Origin: Culturomica massiliensis
GTDB lineage: Bacteria; Bacteroidota; Bacteroidia; Bacteroidales; Marinifilaceae
Assembly (NCBI RefSeq): GCF_900091655.1
Contig: NZ_LT594621.1
Location: 1,488,001 to 1,552,000 of the forward strand
Length of the DNA: 64,000 bases
Direction: 5' to 3'
Part shown: positions 24,468 to 33,735 of the stretch, piece after piece
Position numbering within the stretch: the stretch's first letter is position 1
Layout: every line of letters begins with the position of its first letter
Notes under the pieces: generated by a model
Database searches by the model: none
What the model was told of the DNA's origin: nothing
The model's input: the letters and a program-made list of their open reading frames with translations, nothing else
Made by a program: the position numbers and the translations under genes

Positions 24468-25931
24468 CTACTTCAAATCGATAATTTCCGGTCTTTTCAC
24501 CAGTTGTACAATCATGGCAGCTGTTTTACCAAGTGACGTACGATTCATTAAAAGAAATACAATCAAGGGAAGCAATAACCATATAAAATGCCCTCTCTCT
24601 GAAAAAAAGTATGTTGCCACTAAAGTAAATAGATATGAGACACTTATTCTTACTGGAAAAGCCATTTCTAAAACTTTCAAAAATTTGAATGGCTCTCCCA
24701 TTACTTTTAATGTATACAGAGCACATTGATACGTAAATAACACATAACTTACAAGAGTAGCCACAAGTATTAAATCATAAGAAAAATTGAATACACGAAT
24801 AAATAAAAATAAAAGACCTATATTCACAATTAAAGAAATACAGGAAATACAAGAAATTCTTCTTTCTTTATTTTGTGCCATTAAAAAAGTATTTAATCCA
24901 AAAGCATTAGCATAAGGCAATATCGTTAAGGCTGCAACGCAAAGCATACGTTGTATATCCCCATATTTCGGCATAAGCAAACAAAGCAAGTAAAAAGCTG
25001 GAAAAGCCAGATATACCAAGCCGTGTACAACCATAAGATAACTGTTGCGTATCATTAAAATAACTGACTTACATTCTTCAAAATTATTTCCTTTCAATTT
25101 TTGTATGATTTTAGGAAATACAATGTATCCGAAAGCTTCCAGAAATAGGAGAATGGCATGAGCTAGTGTATATGCAAAACTGAATTTTCCATAATCGGAA
25201 ACAGAATAATAGGCACTAACAAAAGAAGAGGTCGAAAACATAATAAGATAAAAAGCTCCATTGTAGAGAAATAACCAAAATCCTTTAAAAAAAACGGTAT
25301 TCATACTGCTACAGGAAATAGCCCCTTTTATCGTTATTTGTTTCCTAAGTATAAATACGGCGAAAGCCAAACTCTGGCCTAACATATAAGCCCCCAATAA
25401 ATACCACAATGTGTTGACCGGAGAGAAAATGACGGCTAAAAAGAAAAGTAGCGGAATTATCGATTGAAAAAAAGCCAGTTCCAACAGACGATTCTTTACC
25501 CGGTATATAGAAGAAAAAACTTTATTGAAATTCCAAACAATAATTGTATACAATATAGCCGGAAGATATATTCCAATATCATATTTTAACAAAAAACCGA
25601 AATGGGCATACTTAATAATAATAAAACTGAGGATCACCAAAATATTTAAACCGATAGTTATAATAATAGATGATAATATATGACTGGAGCTACGTTCTTC
25701 GACCTCCCTATCCTGTACCAAAAGAATATTAATTGAATTAGAAATTCCAAAATCAATAATATTATAAAAATTGATCAGAAGTAAAATAAAACTCCAGACT
25801 CCGAAACCAACCGGTCCTAATTTAAGTGCAATATAAAAAGAGGCTATGAATTGGAAAGCATAGGTAACATACCGTGTACCTACATAAAGAAAAATCTTAT
25901 TTCTTAATATTGTGGATAAAAACTTAAACAT
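24468..25931 (-). CDS. Wzx-type flippase (first of two)
   Basis: The 487 residues form about 12-14 hydrophobic segments along the whole length, typical of polysaccharide flippases of the MATE/PST superfamily. The N-terminus (TRYVTYAFQFIASFYIALKL) resembles the second flippase at 41343, so the two are paralogues. It moves the lipid-linked repeat unit across the inner membrane. Its start overlaps the end of the Wzy-like gene by eight bases. Confidence 0.85.
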   Translation of the reverse strand: MFKFLSTILRNKIFLYVGTRYVTYAFQFIASFYIALKLGPVGFGVWSFILLLINFYNIIDFGISNSINILLVQDREVEERSSSHILSSIIITIGLNILVILSFIIIKYAHFGFLLKYDIGIYLPAILYTIIVWNFNKVFSSIYRVKNRLLELAFFQSIIPLLFFLAVIFSPVNTLWYLLGAYMLGQSLAFAVFILRKQITIKGAISCSSMNTVFFKGFWLFLYNGAFYLIMFSTSSFVSAYYSVSDYGKFSFAYTLAHAILLFLEAFGYIVFPKIIQKLKGNNFEECKSVILMIRNSYLMVVHGLVYLAFPAFYLLCLLMPKYGDIQRMLCVAALTILPYANAFGLNTFLMAQNKERRISCISCISLIVNIGLLFLFIRVFNFSYDLILVATLVSYVLFTYQCALYTLKVMGEPFKFLKVLEMAFPVRISVSYLFTLVATYFFSERGHFIWLLLPLIVFLLMNRTSLGKTAAMIVQLVKRPEIIDLK

Positions 25932-27249
25932 AATGACATTCTATGCACTGTTCGTCGTTCAGTTTTGCCACTCGTGACATAAGAAATATCACAAACATTA
26001 ACATGGTTAACGAATAGCTCACCATTGCCACTTTCGTAGAATGAATAAAAAAATAAGCTGCAAATAAAAAAACAGCCATTTTATATGGATTCTTCGAAAG
26101 GAATAATCTCAACATATAATAACCGCAAATGAGTAAAAAAACGATATTAACAACAAAATTAATATATCCTATATCTCTATTTCCTGTAACAGTAAAACTA
26201 CTTCTATCCAAATAACTTAGATTAAAAAATGAAGATCCGATTAAAGTTTTAGGTGTAACTGCAAATTCCAAAGTTGCCTGGGTATAGTCCATCGAACCGG
26301 ACCCCAACTTAGCAAAAATGAAAAACAAATCGTCAATATTAAGTAAGGAATAAATGAAAAACGAACCGGTCAATATCAAAATTATAATTGCAAAATTTTT
26401 TAAGAATGTTTTCTTATTTATAAAAAACATATTGTGGATAAGATAAAAAATCACACATAACAATACAGCTAAAATATTCGTTGTAGATCCAGCTAAAAGT
26501 AATATCAATAAGAAAACCAACAGAGTAACTATTATATATTTGTTTTTTTTAATATAATACAATGATAAAAACAGGGCCGGAAATAACATAAATGTTAGAA
26601 TATGCGGTTCATGATAAATACCTAACACGAATCCCTGATCTTGAAAAAAAGGAATTCTTATATCAGAGGAGACAAGGAAAACCGAGAGATAATATGGTAA
26701 ATAATAATCCGCACCCAAATTGTTATAATTATCACTAAACAAATCATATCTTGTATTTACAGAATTCATCTGAGGATTTATACCTGTTTTTATCAATAAA
26801 TACATAAATACGCAACTAAAAATACACAAACCGACAAGCCATAAATATCCGCGAGATATAAACCATAAGGATTTTGCTGTTGTATAATATCTTCGATAAT
26901 CTTTAAACAGATTATGTAATATCAGATAAAAAACCGTATTCAAAGTTAAATAAATCAATGCTGACTTCCATCCTGTATCGGTCAAAATAGCCGAAAAAAA
27001 ATTGCATACATTTAAAATCAAATAAATATAAAAAAGAGCATCTTTTCGAGGAATAGTAAATGGTTTGTTAAATCGTACGGATACATATAAAATATTGAAT
27101 CCCAGAAACAGGAGCATATTGACGTAACGATCGTACTGTCCGAATAATAAATAAGGTATAATCGAATAACTTGTTGACAGATTCAGTAACACCATAAATG
27201 AATCTATAAACAAGAGCGATTTGGAAAGACCTTTAAAAGAATGAATCAT
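25924..27249 (-). CDS. Wzy-type polysaccharide polymerase
   Basis: This highly hydrophobic protein has 441 residues, 10-12 membrane segments and a long loop near residues 190-230 (NNLGADYYLPYY, FFQDQGFVLGIYHEP), as in O-antigen polymerases. Sequence conservation in this class is low, so the call rests on topology and on its place next to a flippase. ATG 27249 (MIHSFKGLSKS) avoids overlap with the upstream gene; 27285 is an alternative. Confidence 0.8.
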   Translation of the reverse strand: MIHSFKGLSKSLLFIDSFMVLLNLSTSYSIIPYLLFGQYDRYVNMLLFLGFNILYVSVRFNKPFTIPRKDALFYIYLILNVCNFFSAILTDTGWKSALIYLTLNTVFYLILHNLFKDYRRYYTTAKSLWFISRGYLWLVGLCIFSCVFMYLLIKTGINPQMNSVNTRYDLFSDNYNNLGADYYLPYYLSVFLVSSDIRIPFFQDQGFVLGIYHEPHILTFMLFPALFLSLYYIKKNKYIIVTLLVFLLILLLAGSTTNILAVLLCVIFYLIHNMFFINKKTFLKNFAIIILILTGSFFIYSLLNIDDLFFIFAKLGSGSMDYTQATLEFAVTPKTLIGSSFFNLSYLDRSSFTVTGNRDIGYINFVVNIVFLLICGYYMLRLFLSKNPYKMAVFLFAAYFFIHSTKVAMVSYSLTMLMFVIFLMSRVAKLNDEQCIECHYV

Positions 27250-27257
27250 AAAAAAGG

Positions 27258-27890
27258 TTAACGAACAGAAATAGCCGTGTAACACGGCCGCAATTTCAAA
27301 TGGCGATGAATACTAAAACCATCTTTATTAACTCCGTCTATATCATGATATTTACCTACATATATCCTGTCCCCGTTATGATCTAAATCGCTACACCATA
27401 CAAAATCAGTTTCCCAAAGATTTTTTCCGTAAGCTAACCTATAAGCGAAAAATGTATAGGCACAGAGCATTGCAGAAGGAAACGTGATATTATTTTCTGA
27501 AGCAAGAATTACGTCGGGCATAACGGCTCTCGTAGAGTCCGGAGGATTTTTTTGAAGTAAATACCAACCGGGAGCTACTGCAAAGTCAATAAAATCTTCA
27601 TTCAGATACCAATCTTGATTATAAAAACAAGGAACCTCTTTATCCGGATCTATGCCGAAGCATGAGCGCAATGAACGTATTGAAAAAAGACCTTCCTTAA
27701 CATCAGGAATAACCAGGATAAGAAGAAAACCATCTTTCGCTGCTTTATACAAATCCCGATCTTCAAAAAGAATTGGAATATCAATATCATTTAAATCAAT
27801 TTCACAGTCTAATTTTCGAAGCAAAGGTTTTAACTCCTGAATCCCGATAAAATTATCAGCGAACAATTGTTTCGCTTCATTACAATTCAT
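27258..27890 (-). CDS. Unknown soluble protein in the polysaccharide operon
   Basis: The 210 residues start at MNCNEAKQLF, seven bases after the preceding gene. An earlier ATG at 28016 would overlap that gene heavily. It has no signal peptide or membrane segment. Distinct features are an acidic first third (DLNDIDIPILFEDRD), FAVAPGWYLLQKNPP and a C-terminal basic segment (SIHRHLKLRPC). I do not recognise the family. Position between a sialidase-like lipoprotein and the polymerase suggests a role in this glycan's assembly, but nothing in the sequence shows it. Confidence 0.6.
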   Translation of the reverse strand: MNCNEAKQLFADNFIGIQELKPLLRKLDCEIDLNDIDIPILFEDRDLYKAAKDGFLLILVIPDVKEGLFSIRSLRSCFGIDPDKEVPCFYNQDWYLNEDFIDFAVAPGWYLLQKNPPDSTRAVMPDVILASENNITFPSAMLCAYTFFAYRLAYGKNLWETDFVWCSDLDHNGDRIYVGKYHDIDGVNKDGFSIHRHLKLRPCYTAISVR

Positions 27891-27897
27891 AATTGTT

Positions 27898-28953
27898 TTA
27901 CTTTGTAGATATTTTTGCAATATAAATGCCGGCATTATCCTCTCCGGCAATGTAATAAGAAGTAAGTATGCTTTTTCCATTATCAACCAATATAGAGCTA
28001 CCATAGCCCATATCATAATAGCTACCTTCGAAAATATTCAAAGATTTTATCAATTTTAATTCCATGGTATCTAACATGGAAAAAGTGAAATTTACGATAC
28101 CGCCGTTACCATAAAGACGATAGGTAAGAAAAAGTTGATAATGGGAATTTACAAGCAGATTCGGTGAACCTATCCATATTCCCATAGGCTCTATTTTCCA
28201 ATTCAGGTAAGGAGGCATAGCACGCCCGATCACAGCCCGACCGTTATCATTTCTAACGACGACAATCATTTCTTCCTTATCAATAAAAGCGAGATCAACT
28301 TCTGATGGAATATTCTCCGTTTGAACAGGAAGAGAGCATATTTTTGTCCAATGTTTCGCATCTGTCGATTTCATAAGGAGTGGAGTAAGACCTTCTTTAT
28401 AGGCGAATCCCCAGGCAGTCTTTCCACACCACCGTATTTTCCATAACCAGGGCCGGGTATTATCATCCATGATAACATCTGAGAATTTACGAAACTTATT
28501 TACTTTTTTATCAAAGGAACTCAATACTGTTTTATCATGAATGATTTTACCGTTTTCCATTTGATTAACTCCACACAACATTAAAAGTTCATTTTGAGGT
28601 GAAATAGAAAAAAAAGGATCTCTCAAATCTCCGTTATATGTTAATGAGTCTATTGAATTCCACTGAGATAAATTGTCTGACACCAAAACACGGATATATC
28701 CGTTTTCAATTTCACCACTACTTACATGTTTTTCTCCGACTCTGAAAGCAACGAAATATTTATTATTAAATTTTATCAGAGAAGTAAAAGCTGCATGCTT
28801 CTCCTTCCAGATAAGCTTTATATCCTCTAAACCAAAACTGTCAGACCATTCTATATCTTCGCTCATACCTTCTTCCTTATGAGCACATGAATGAAAAAAC
28901 AAAATCGCTAATATAAAATTCAATATCAGTACGATACTATACTTTCTTTCCAT
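27898..28953 (-). CDS. Lipoprotein with sialidase-like beta-propeller
   Basis: The protein has 351 residues. The signal peptide ends in a lipobox-like FFHSC (Cys23), so the protein should be a periplasmic or surface lipoprotein. The rest shows repeated beta strands with propeller-like motifs (VLVSDNLSQWNS, LMKSTDAKHWTKI), the type seen in sialidases and family 43/117-like glycosidases. Catalytic residues cannot be assigned by eye. An exported glycosidase-like protein inside a capsule operon that also has nonulosonate genes may trim or bind the nascent glycan. It overlaps the YdcF-like gene by 28 bases. Confidence 0.65.
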   Translation of the reverse strand: MERKYSIVLILNFILAILFFHSCAHKEEGMSEDIEWSDSFGLEDIKLIWKEKHAAFTSLIKFNNKYFVAFRVGEKHVSSGEIENGYIRVLVSDNLSQWNSIDSLTYNGDLRDPFFSISPQNELLMLCGVNQMENGKIIHDKTVLSSFDKKVNKFRKFSDVIMDDNTRPWLWKIRWCGKTAWGFAYKEGLTPLLMKSTDAKHWTKICSLPVQTENIPSEVDLAFIDKEEMIVVVRNDNGRAVIGRAMPPYLNWKIEPMGIWIGSPNLLVNSHYQLFLTYRLYGNGGIVNFTFSMLDTMELKLIKSLNIFEGSYYDMGYGSSILVDNGKSILTSYYIAGEDNAGIYIAKISTK

Positions 28954-29519
28954 TTTTGATAAGTAATTGCTTCAAAATAAGTTGCTAAATGTCCCAAGAC
29001 CGAGTACTTTTCAATCCGATCAAACTCCTGTTGTAAACAGGAATACCGATCACCCCAGGGCTGTGGAGTAAACCACTCCAACTGGTCGACCGGAGCATTA
29101 TAAATCACGATTTCAGCTTCTGCCTCCAGAACCGATTTTAGAAAGGTCAGATAGGCCCGGTATTGATGATAAGGAGACGCGACAAGTATAATCTTCTTCC
29201 AATCCCGTTGCAAACAAAGTTTTATAATCTCTTCCGCCTGTTCCCTGGTATTTAAAGATCGGACTTCATGATACAGATTTTCCTCGGGAATGCCCGCTTG
29301 TAAAAGCAATGGTTTTATTTCCGCATAGGGGAAACTCCCATAAGCATAATCTGTAATCCCTCCACTGAATACAATCAACGGAGCCCATTTTTCCTGAAAA
29401 AGCTTTACCGCATGCCGATAACGATTGAATCCGTCACCCTCCAGTAGAATAATGGCATCAGACGCCCGGATCAAATCGTTATCGACCAAAGTTATGAAAA
29501 TCTCTCTTTCCGTGAGCAT
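28926..29519 (-). CDS. YdcF/DUF218-family protein
   Basis: The protein has 197 residues and DUF218 hallmarks: AIILLEGDGFNRYRHAVKLF, PLIVFSGGITDYA, EVRSLNTREQAEEIIK and ILVASPYHQYRAYLTF. The family includes SanA/ElyC-type envelope proteins. No signal peptide or membrane anchor is present, so it is probably cytosolic. ATG 29519 shares one base with the stop of the NeuB-like gene (TGATG), which argues for translational coupling. Its job in a sugar pathway is unknown. It stands where a sugar-nucleotide hydrolase might be expected, but shows no resemblance to PseG. Confidence 0.8.
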   Translation of the reverse strand: MLTEREIFITLVDNDLIRASDAIILLEGDGFNRYRHAVKLFQEKWAPLIVFSGGITDYAYGSFPYAEIKPLLLQAGIPEENLYHEVRSLNTREQAEEIIKLCLQRDWKKIILVASPYHQYRAYLTFLKSVLEAEAEIVIYNAPVDQLEWFTPQPWGDRYSCLQQEFDRIEKYSVLGHLATYFEAITYQKWKESIVSY

Positions 29520-30580
29520 CAGAAATTTTCCCAAAATAAAGGTTGTCCTTTTTCTATATTTTCTTTACAGGTTTTTCCAATGATAACGGACTTATATTTA
29601 GGAGGAATCCCTAAAGCCGGACGCAATACATCAATATCTTCTTCAGTCATAATATGTCCTTTCGGTAAGTTCCGTTTGGCATATAAACAACGACGTTGTA
29701 CATAAACCGTTTCCCCTTCTTCGGCAACCACTTCTTTCCGGGTACTTCCCATGGCTCGTTCTACTTCCCGAACGTAATCGACCATCTGTCTAAAATCCTG
29801 TGGTTCCATGGAATGAGGATGATCAGGCCCCTTGTCTTTTTTATTCAATGTAAAATGTTTCTCAATCACACATCCTCCCAATACCACCGAAGCCAAAGCA
29901 ACTACCGGTCCCGGTGCATGGTCCGAATATCCAGTCAATACATCGAAAGCCGACTGATAGGTTTTCAACACATTAACATTGGCACTCTCTATTTTAGATG
30001 GATAATTGGTAATACATTGCATCAAAATAAGATTCCGGTTTCCTGTAGCTTCTATCGTTCTGACAGCCTCGTCTATCTCCGACAATGTAGCATCACCTGT
30101 TGCCAACATCAACGGTTTCCCCGTACGGGCAATATAATCCAGCATTTCCAACCAGGTAATATCACCGGAACCGATTTTAATAAAAGGCACATCCAATTCA
30201 ACACATAAATCAACAGCCTCTTTAAAATAAGGAGAAGTGGAAAAATCAATTCCAACTTGCTTACAGTAATCTGCGATCTCTTGATGCCATTCCATCGGAA
30301 ATTCTACATCTTTAAACACTTCACTGACGGTTCTCCCCCAAGAACCGTGAACCCCTTTCAGTTGCATCCTGGAAAATCCCCCTTCCGAAACAATTGTCGG
30401 AGCTGTGAATGTCTGAAACTTTGCACAATCTGCACCGGACTCTTTCGCTGCATCGATCAAACGTTTCGCTTTATCGATACTACCGTCGAAATTACCTCCG
30501 ATCTCTGCAATTATATACGTAGGGAGCCCTTGCCCAACAAGCCGGCTTCCGATTTTAATTTCTTTATTGAATGGTCCCAT
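29519..30580 (-). CDS. NeuB/SpsE-family nonulosonate synthase
   Basis: The protein has 353 residues. The N-terminal TIM barrel (residues 15-270) condenses a six-carbon N-acyl sugar with phosphoenolpyruvate to give a nine-carbon acid. Visible motifs are IIAEIGGNFDGS, CAKFQTF, FIKIGSGDI, LMQCITNYPS and CVIEKHFTLNKKDKGPDHP. A C-terminal antifreeze-like SAF domain follows (RRCLYAKRNLPKGHIM). The EIGGNFDG motif departs from the EAGVNHNG of the plus-strand paralogue at 37445, so its substrate is probably different. It stands with PseB-, PseC- and SpsF-like genes, without a PseG. Confidence 0.85.
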   Translation of the reverse strand: MGPFNKEIKIGSRLVGQGLPTYIIAEIGGNFDGSIDKAKRLIDAAKESGADCAKFQTFTAPTIVSEGGFSRMQLKGVHGSWGRTVSEVFKDVEFPMEWHQEIADYCKQVGIDFSTSPYFKEAVDLCVELDVPFIKIGSGDITWLEMLDYIARTGKPLMLATGDATLSEIDEAVRTIEATGNRNLILMQCITNYPSKIESANVNVLKTYQSAFDVLTGYSDHAPGPVVALASVVLGGCVIEKHFTLNKKDKGPDHPHSMEPQDFRQMVDYVREVERAMGSTRKEVVAEEGETVYVQRRCLYAKRNLPKGHIMTEEDIDVLRPALGIPPKYKSVIIGKTCKENIEKGQPLFWENF

Positions 30581-30586
30581 AACTTT

Positions 30587-31762
30587 CTATTTAAATTGAT
30601 TAATTGTTTGTCGTAATACTTTAGCTTGTTGCCTGGCTTCATCCAAATTCCAGTAATTCGTCTTTAATTGTATCATTCTGCTTTGTAAGTATTCTGAAAT
30701 AGGACACAAATCAGCATTATATTTTTGCCATACACCTTTCATATTTTGAACAATATTTTGAAAAAAAGGCTCATTATAGGAAAGTTTCCAAGCAGCATAA
30801 TACCCATCACCTCCATTTTTCTGAAATAGATCACGAAATTTATACCAATCCGTATCTGGTTTACTCGTATTCAGCACTAAACTATATGACCAATAAGAAT
30901 TAACTATACCTTCAGGCTCTGCCTGACGCTTCAATAAAGTCGTATCTCCAATAGCTTCATCAAAGATTTCAGCAATTTTCAAACGGTTATCAACCAATTC
31001 TTCAATACGCTCCAATTGTCCTAAAGCGACTGCAGCTTGTAGTTCAGACATACGATAATTAAACCCCATAGCAATATGTCTACTGTATTTGGGATCCTGA
31101 ATGTCATTGCGGGTAATCTTACCTTTCTTAGCACTAACTCCTGCATATCCGAGGCAACTGAAACGACGCGCATTATCCGCATATGTTTCATTATTTGTAA
31201 TAAGCATTCCACCTTCACCAGTTGTCAAATGCTTACTCGCTTGAAAACTGAAACTCGAAAAATCACCAAATTCCCCCACAATTTTTCCTTTATATTTACC
31301 CAGAAAACATTCTGCATTATCTTCTATTAAAAAAAGATTATGTTTTCGACAAACACTTAAGATAGAATCATAATCAGGTGATAATCCATAAAGTGATACA
31401 GTAATAACAGCTCTCGTTTTGTCAGTTATCACTCGCTCAATACTCTCAGCTGTTATAAGAAAAGTATCAGGATCTACATCTGCAAACACCGGAATAGAAC
31501 CATTGTGCAATACAGCTAAAGAAGTACTGGTCATTGTCAACGCCGGAACAATCACTTCATCTCCAGCCAAAACACCTAAGGCTGCTAGTGCAGTATGCAT
31601 TGTTTCCGTACCATTACAGTGTCCGATTGCATAAGCCGTATGAAATCGCTCGGCAAAAGCCGATTCCAATCTATTAGTAAAAACAGAATTTAAAGAAGTT
31701 GCAAAAGCATTATCTAAAACCTGATTGACATAATCACGCTCTAATTGGGAAATACGTTCCAT
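30587..31762 (-). CDS. DegT-family aminotransferase (PseC-like position)
   Basis: The 391 residues form a PLP fold type I enzyme of the DegT family: HCNGTETMHTALAALG, FLIEDNAECFLGKYKGK, SFSFQASKHLTTGEGGM (PLP Lys) and GFNYRMSELQAAVALGQ. Following a PseB-like dehydratase, it should aminate C4 of a 4-keto-6-deoxy sugar. Sequence alone does not separate PseC from other members. Three bases separate it from the cytidylyltransferase-like gene. Confidence 0.8.
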   Translation of the reverse strand: MERISQLERDYVNQVLDNAFATSLNSVFTNRLESAFAERFHTAYAIGHCNGTETMHTALAALGVLAGDEVIVPALTMTSTSLAVLHNGSIPVFADVDPDTFLITAESIERVITDKTRAVITVSLYGLSPDYDSILSVCRKHNLFLIEDNAECFLGKYKGKIVGEFGDFSSFSFQASKHLTTGEGGMLITNNETYADNARRFSCLGYAGVSAKKGKITRNDIQDPKYSRHIAMGFNYRMSELQAAVALGQLERIEELVDNRLKIAEIFDEAIGDTTLLKRQAEPEGIVNSYWSYSLVLNTSKPDTDWYKFRDLFQKNGGDGYYAAWKLSYNEPFFQNIVQNMKGVWQKYNADLCPISEYLQSRMIQLKTNYWNLDEARQQAKVLRQTINQFK

Positions 31763-31764
31763 AA

Positions 31765-32505
31765 TTATTTATTTTTATACATTTCACTACGGGTAACATT
31801 TGAATTCATCTGAGCTATATCGGGATATTGTTTGATCAATTGAAGAATATCATCCATATGAAAGATCTCATCAGTTTCTCTATATAGAAATGAATATACC
31901 CTTTCAACCATAAAGAAATCTTTTTCTGTATCAATCGTCCATCTTAAATTTGAAATATTTTCAGTATGAGCAATATTTATAATCTTAAAATCTGACGGAT
32001 TACGATAGAAATATTGTGTAACATGTTCACGTTCGAAAGAACTGACCGATTTTGATTCAGCTACTTCCAAAGCTTTCCTGGTAAATACTTCCACATCTAA
32101 TCCTTCAGGAAAAGTAGGTGGATAATTATTACAAACAAAATCTGCCTTTTCTTCCTGGAGAACACGAACAGCACGATCAATAATTAATGGTTCCTTAAAA
32201 GGATCATCTGCAGTTATGCGTATAATAATATCAGCCTTACAGGTAATTGCTGAATTATAATATCGATTCAAAACATCATTTTCACTTCCTCTGAATACAG
32301 TTATATGATTAAGAATAGCCCATTCGTACAATTTATCATCTAAAGAATTTGTTGTAGTCGCTAATACGATCTCATCTATAGTGTAAGCAAATTTTAATCG
32401 ATTTATAACATGCCAAATTAACGGTTTTCCACAGATGTCAGCAAAAACCTTATTCGGAAACCGAGTCGATCCGCAACGGGCTTGAATAATGGCGACAACT
32501 TTCAT
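31765..32505 (-). CDS. SpsF-like cytidylyltransferase
   Basis: The protein has 246 residues. Its N-terminus is IIQARCGSTRFPNKVFADICGK, the SpsF/KdsB-type nucleotidyltransferase signature. IRITADDPF and LRWTIDTEKDF follow. SpsF relatives activate nonulosonic acids as CMP sugars in spore-coat and Pse-type loci. It overlaps the dehydratase gene by four bases. With the SpsE-like synthase two genes downstream it would complete the end of a nonulosonate pathway. Confidence 0.8.
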   Translation of the reverse strand: MKVVAIIQARCGSTRFPNKVFADICGKPLIWHVINRLKFAYTIDEIVLATTTNSLDDKLYEWAILNHITVFRGSENDVLNRYYNSAITCKADIIIRITADDPFKEPLIIDRAVRVLQEEKADFVCNNYPPTFPEGLDVEVFTRKALEVAESKSVSSFEREHVTQYFYRNPSDFKIINIAHTENISNLRWTIDTEKDFFMVERVYSFLYRETDEIFHMDDILQLIKQYPDIAQMNSNVTRSEMYKNK

Positions 32506-33518
32506 TCAATTTCAAAATTAGGATCTACAAATTTTTTTATTTTTTCACGCATGGATTCTACTGTTTCCCACTCGGTATTTTTATCAGAACTATAATGGAA
32601 ATTTTCCGGGACAGGTGTTGCGTTATGATATTTAATAAAATCTTCTCTCGTATAACGATCTGATACAGAAGGAAGAATTGCATAATAAGCTCCCAGATCA
32701 ATCGTATTCATGGCATCCGTCGGAGTGATCATTTCTTCATGCAATTTTTCCCCCGGACGTATCCCGACAATTTCAATTTTTGCATCCGGAGCTATGGCTT
32801 TAGCTACATCTACAATTTTGTATGAAGGTATTTTTGGTATAAAAATTTCTCCGCCTAAGTGATGTCCGATGGCAAACATCACTAAATCGACTCCCGCTTG
32901 TAATGAAATATTAAATCGAGTCATTTCCTCATGAGTAATAGGAAGTACTCCCGTTGACCTTCGGTTCATAAAAAAAGGAATGACCGATCCTCTGGATCCC
33001 ATTACATTTCCATAACGCACAACCGAAAAACGCAAATCCCGACCTCCTTTTATATTATTTGCTGCAACAAATAATTTGTCAGAACATAACTTTGTAGCAC
33101 CATACAGGTTTATCGGTGCACATGCTTTATCAGTCGATAATGCCACAACATGCTTCACATTCGTTGCCAATGCTGCATTAATCACATTTTGGGCTCCATG
33201 TATATTGGTTTTTACACATTCATCCGGATTATACTCCGCCGTATCTACTTGCTTTATGGCCGCAGCATGAATAATTACATCAATACCTTCACAAGCCCGC
33301 TTTAAACGCTCTCCATCCCGTACATCTCCGATAAAAAAACGTAACTGAGGATATTCTTTTTCCGGATATTTTTGTTTCAACTCAAACTGTTTCAATTCAT
33401 CCCGAGAATAAATAACAATTCTTCGAACTGCAGGATAATCTCGCAATATAGTCTCTACAAATTTTTTTCCAAAAGAGCCTGTGCCACCAGTAATAAGGAC
33501 TGACCTCGTGTTTAACAT
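32502..33518 (-). CDS. pseB: PseB-like UDP-GlcNAc 4,6-dehydratase
   Basis: The 338 residues form an extended SDR: LITGGTGSFGKKFVETIL (NAD binding), HAAAIKQVDTAEYNP, ALSTDKACAPINLYGATK (catalytic Asp, Lys and Tyr) and VVRYGNVMGSRGSVIPFF. The ACAPINLYG motif and soluble length separate it from the membrane-bound PglF/CapD type at 61142 and fit the inverting 5-epimerase dehydratase PseB that begins pseudaminate synthesis. First gene of the 19-kb minus-strand operon, with a candidate promoter and palindrome just upstream. Confidence 0.85.
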   Translation of the reverse strand: MLNTRSVLITGGTGSFGKKFVETILRDYPAVRRIVIYSRDELKQFELKQKYPEKEYPQLRFFIGDVRDGERLKRACEGIDVIIHAAAIKQVDTAEYNPDECVKTNIHGAQNVINAALATNVKHVVALSTDKACAPINLYGATKLCSDKLFVAANNIKGGRDLRFSVVRYGNVMGSRGSVIPFFMNRRSTGVLPITHEEMTRFNISLQAGVDLVMFAIGHHLGGEIFIPKIPSYKIVDVAKAIAPDAKIEIVGIRPGEKLHEEMITPTDAMNTIDLGAYYAILPSVSDRYTREDFIKYHNATPVPENFHYSSDKNTEWETVESMREKIKKFVDPNFEIE

Positions 33519-33570
33519 GATTTAAATATTTATTTAGTTATCAAATAGTCAACAAGTTATATGTATAAAT

Positions 33571-33603
33571 TTAAAGTAGTGTAAAGAGGGAAAAGAAAGC
33601 AAA
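33571..33603 (-). promoter_or_regulatory. Candidate promoter of the minus-strand polysaccharide operon
   Basis: Minus strand: TTTG (plus 33600-33603), 21 bases, TACTTTAA (plus 33571-33578). The -33 box is perfect, the -7 box partial. The downstream ACTTTAAAT is shared with the plus-strand operon's leader at the same distance from the shared palindrome. Confidence 0.45.
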
Positions 33604-33605
33604 AT

Positions 33606-33619
33606 AAAACGAGCGTTTT
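33606..33619. promoter_or_regulatory. Palindrome abutting the minus-strand promoter
   Basis: AAAACGAGCGTTTT, palindromic around a two-base centre, two bases upstream of the candidate -33 box. Reading away from the regulator the context CCAGTAAAAACGCTCGTTTT matches the site at 34590. Confidence 0.5.
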
Positions 33620-33710
33620 TACTGGATATAAAAGGATCTTTACTTTGTTTCATTTTGAAAGAGCATGGTTCTCCCGTAATAGTTTTGTATATTTTGTAGA
33701 AACAGATGGG

Positions 33711-33735
33711 TATAGCGTAATCATTTTACGCTATA
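33711..33735. promoter_or_regulatory. Perfect 10-bp inverted repeat
   Basis: TATAGCGTAA (33711-33720), five-base spacer, TTACGCTATA (33726-33735). It could be an operator or an RNA hairpin in the leader region. No T-run follows, so a terminator is unlikely. Confidence 0.4.

Noticed and set aside
28926..29519. YdcF-like gene as the missing PseG hydrolase
   Set aside because: Motifs are those of DUF218 and none of the GT-B-like PseG signatures is present.
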